This document shows positions 7,054 through 8,152 of a stretch of 8,152 nucleotides of DNA, in pieces. The translations under genes were made by a program, and so were the position numbers. The notes under the pieces are model-generated. The model saw only the letters and a program-made list of their open reading frames with translations, searched no databases and had not been told where the DNA came from. Position 1 is the first letter of the stretch. Every line of letters begins with the position of its first letter. This stretch comes from Actinomycetes bacterium (GTDB taxonomy: Bacteria; Actinomycetota; Acidimicrobiia; Acidimicrobiales; UBA8190): positions 1 to 8,152 of the forward strand of contig JAJYAB010000071.1 in assembly GCA_021779775.1 (NCBI GenBank). Direction: 5' to 3'.

Positions 7054-7085
7054 GGCATCGAGTGAGCGACTCCAGATCGTCACTA

Positions 7086-7095
7086 TGTACGGACA
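7086..7095. promoter_or_regulatory. Possible GntR/HutC operator at the operon start site
   Basis: TGTACGGACA is an imperfect dyad (four of five base pairs match) located between the -10 box and the predicted start of the minus-strand operon. Its core GTACGGAC resembles the known HutC-subfamily consensus GT-N-TA-N-AC except at the central TA. A repressor bound here would block transcription initiation. The match is short and could be chance. Confidence 0.35.
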
Positions 7096-7123
7096 TTTTA
7101 GGATTGACGGGACGGGTCGTCAA
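7095..7123 (-). promoter_or_regulatory. Sigma-70-like promoter of the MBL/ferredoxin-NrfD/Mo-enzyme operon
   Basis: On the minus strand TTGACG (-35, positions 7118-7123) is followed after exactly 17 bases by TAAAAT (-10, positions 7095-7100). Each hexamer differs from consensus at one base, and this is the most AT-rich stretch of the intergenic region. The predicted start is an A near 7088, giving a leader of about 178 bases before the ATG at 6910. It is the only strong promoter seen for the four genes, and spacing inside the operon leaves no room for others. Confidence 0.7.
7104..7123. promoter_or_regulatory. Palindrome TTGACG-N8-CGTCAA over the -35 region
   Basis: Six perfect base pairs flank an eight-base centre (7104-7109 and 7118-7123). 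The right arm is itself the -35 box of the minus-strand operon and the left arm sits in the promoter spacer. A dimeric regulator bound here would compete with RNA polymerase. It is a second candidate operator for the divergent GntR-type regulator. Confidence 0.4.
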
Positions 7124-7131
7124 GGGTTTGA

Positions 7132-7161
7132 GTGACGCGAGTCGCCTCTTGGGCCCATACT
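7132..7161 (+). promoter_or_regulatory. Candidate promoter of the regulator gene, leaderless
   Basis: GTGACG (7132-7137) and CATACT (7156-7161) are 18 bases apart, with four of six matches each to the usual hexamers as I count them. The GTG start codon at 7168 lies seven bases after the -10 box, where transcription would begin, so the mRNA could start at its own start codon. No convincing Shine-Dalgarno sequence precedes that GTG, in line with a leaderless transcript as is common in actinobacteria. Confidence 0.4.
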
Positions 7162-7167
7162 GAAGAC

Positions 7168-7959
7168 GTGGTTATCAGGGCGAGCGGGTCGTTGCCTCTG
7201 TGGGGGCAGGTGCTCGAGGATCTGCGGGCACGGATCGCCGCGGGCGAGTTCACCGACCGTTTCCCAGGTGACGTCGAGCTCGTCGCCCAGTACGGGGTCA
7301 GCCGCCAGACGGTTCGTGAAGCTCTACGGCGCCTCCAAGGCGAAGGGGTGCTCGAACGCCGACGCGGTCGGGGCTCGTTTGTCACCGGTGCACGCATCGA
7401 CCAGCCGGTCGGCACGCTCTACAGCCTGTTCCGGTCGCTCGAGGCTCTTGGCATCGTCCAGGAGAGCATCGTGCGCTACCTCGAGGAACGTCACGACGAC
7501 AAGGCCGCCGACATGCTCGGCTGCCCCGGAGCCTCCTTGGTCTACCTGGAGCGTCTACGCCTCGCCGACGGCGAGCCGATCGCGCTCGACTGCTCGTGGC
7601 TTCCGCTCAGCGACACCGGGGCGTTGCTGGACGTGAATTTCGCCCACACCGCCCTCTACGAGCAACTGGCGACACAATGCGGCATCCGGCTCACCAGCGG
7701 TTGGGAGCGTGTCCGGCCTGTCCTGCCGGACCGTAAGCAGCGTGAGCTGCTCCGCATCGGCACCCGGGAACCGGCGTTCGCCATCGAGCGGGTGGGCTTC
7801 CGGGACGCAACCCCGATCGAGTGGCGACACAGCGTCGTGCGCGGTGACCGCTTCTCGTTCGTTACTCGCTGGGCGAGCGAGCAGATCGACACTTCGCTCG
7901 AACCGACTGGCCAGCTCGACTGCGGCATGCAGCAGGCCTCATCCCGCGCCCTTCGCTGA
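7168..7959 (+). CDS. GntR-family transcriptional regulator, HutC type with UTRA effector domain (263 aa)
   Basis: A DNA-binding regulator that probably controls the divergent operon. Residues about 9-72 form the GntR winged helix-turn-helix, with the recognition region VAQYGVSRQTVREALRRLQGEGVL (about 39-62) and the wing RRRGRGSFV (64-72). Residues about 85-235 match a UTRA ligand-binding domain: CPGASLVYLERLRLADGEPIALDCSWLP (119-146) and FAIERVGFRDATPIEWRHSVVRGDRFSF (204-231) are the usual conserved strands. A GTG at 7132 would add 12 residues, but it overlaps the presumed -35 box, so the GTG at 7168 is preferred. The head-to-head arrangement with a shared control region containing dyads fits autoregulated local control. 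Classical cstB operons use CstR/BigR-type persulfide sensors; a HutC-type protein here implies a different ligand, which cannot be read from sequence. Confidence 0.9.
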   Translation: MVIRASGSLPLWGQVLEDLRARIAAGEFTDRFPGDVELVAQYGVSRQTVREALRRLQGEGVLERRRGRGSFVTGARIDQPVGTLYSLFRSLEALGIVQESIVRYLEERHDDKAADMLGCPGASLVYLERLRLADGEPIALDCSWLPLSDTGALLDVNFAHTALYEQLATQCGIRLTSGWERVRPVLPDRKQRELLRIGTREPAFAIERVGFRDATPIEWRHSVVRGDRFSFVTRWASEQIDTSLEPTGQLDCGMQQASSRALR

Positions 7960-8152
7960 TTCGGCGGGAGCTGAGCAGATCCGTTCAGTCATGCGCCCGA
8001 CGAACCTTGACGGCACCCGCGTGGACGTCACGGTTCGTCGGCCGCATCTCCGGTCCCGCATCGAGCGCGATGTCCGCCTGCTCTACCTGCTGGCGAGGAG
8101 CCGAATGTTGGGCTCTATTCGGGTCGAGCGGACTGTCCACCGTGGACCAGGA
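7960..8152. other. Right flank; no gene I can support
   Basis: After the regulator stop the sequence holds the long inverted repeat at 7991-8047 and two weak open frames running off the window. One is on the plus strand from ATG at 7991 (MRPTNLDGTRV and on). The other is on the minus strand, entering from the edge and ending with TGA at 7985-7987 (final residues VKVRRAHD). Both have about three quarters G/C at third positions, neither resembles a family I know, and no good ribosome binding site precedes the plus frame. They overlap, so at most one is real. Confidence 0.3.
7991..8047. terminator. Long inverted repeat, possible bidirectional terminator
   Basis: Arms 7991-8012 and 8026-8047 are complementary at 20 of 22 positions (mismatches at 7996/8042 and 8007/8031), with a 13-base centre that can form a further small stem (CAC 8014-8016 with GTG 8021-8023). 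It starts 31 bases after the regulator stop codon. There is no T run on either side, so it would be a stem-only terminator at best. A recombination site or transposon remnant is an alternative. Confidence 0.45.

Noticed and set aside
6911..7123. N-terminal extension of the MBL-rhodanese back to 7123
   Set aside because: The frame is open, but it would start at the promoter's -35 box, upstream of the predicted transcription start, and the extra residues match nothing in the MBL fold; a strong ribosome binding site supports 6910.
1..8152. Transfer RNA, ribosomal RNA, insertion sequence or transposase gene
   Set aside because: No tRNA-like cloverleaf, rRNA segment, transposase motif or paired terminal repeats with target duplications were recognised by eye.

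Overview
The window is high-GC DNA (about two-thirds G+C by eye, strong G/C preference at third codon positions). It suggests an actinobacterium, possibly of the Acidimicrobiia/Thermoleophilia type. That placement is inferred from base composition, a probable leaderless regulator mRNA and the style of the proteins; no taxonomic marker gene is present.

Layout. Almost the whole window is one tightly packed minus-strand operon, read from right to left: (1) a 451-residue metallo-beta-lactamase/rhodanese fusion resembling CstB-type persulfide dioxygenase-sulfurtransferases (5555-6910); (2) a 522-residue protein that fuses a four-cluster ferredoxin-like electron-transfer domain to an NrfD/PsrC-type membrane anchor (3990-5558); (3) a 987-residue molybdopterin (bis-PGD) oxidoreductase catalytic subunit with an N-terminal [4Fe-4S] motif and no Tat signal (1016-3979); (4) a 312-residue TorD-family maturation chaperone (81-1019). 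Genes 1/2 and 3/4 overlap by ATGA. Genes 2 and 3 are separated only by a Shine-Dalgarno sequence that overlaps the stop codon of gene 2. A GntR/HutC-type regulator (7168-7959) is divergently transcribed on the plus strand.

The intergenic region (6911-7167) is rich in signals. It holds a good minus-strand sigma-70-like promoter (TTGACG-17-TAAAAT), two dyads at or next to that promoter, a weaker plus-strand promoter placed for a leaderless GTG start, and a long operon leader with a 10-bp GC repeat and three exact 15-bp tandem repeats. Downstream of the regulator, a 22-bp-arm inverted repeat (7991-8047) dominates the right end.

Working together (inference): the MBL-rhodanese would convert low-molecular-weight persulfides to sulfite and/or thiosulfate. 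The Mo/FeS/NrfD complex, matured by the TorD protein, would exchange electrons between a sulfur oxyanion or polysulfide and the quinone pool, with its active site on the cytoplasmic side. The GntR protein probably senses a related small molecule. The direction of catalysis and the true substrate cannot be read from the sequence.
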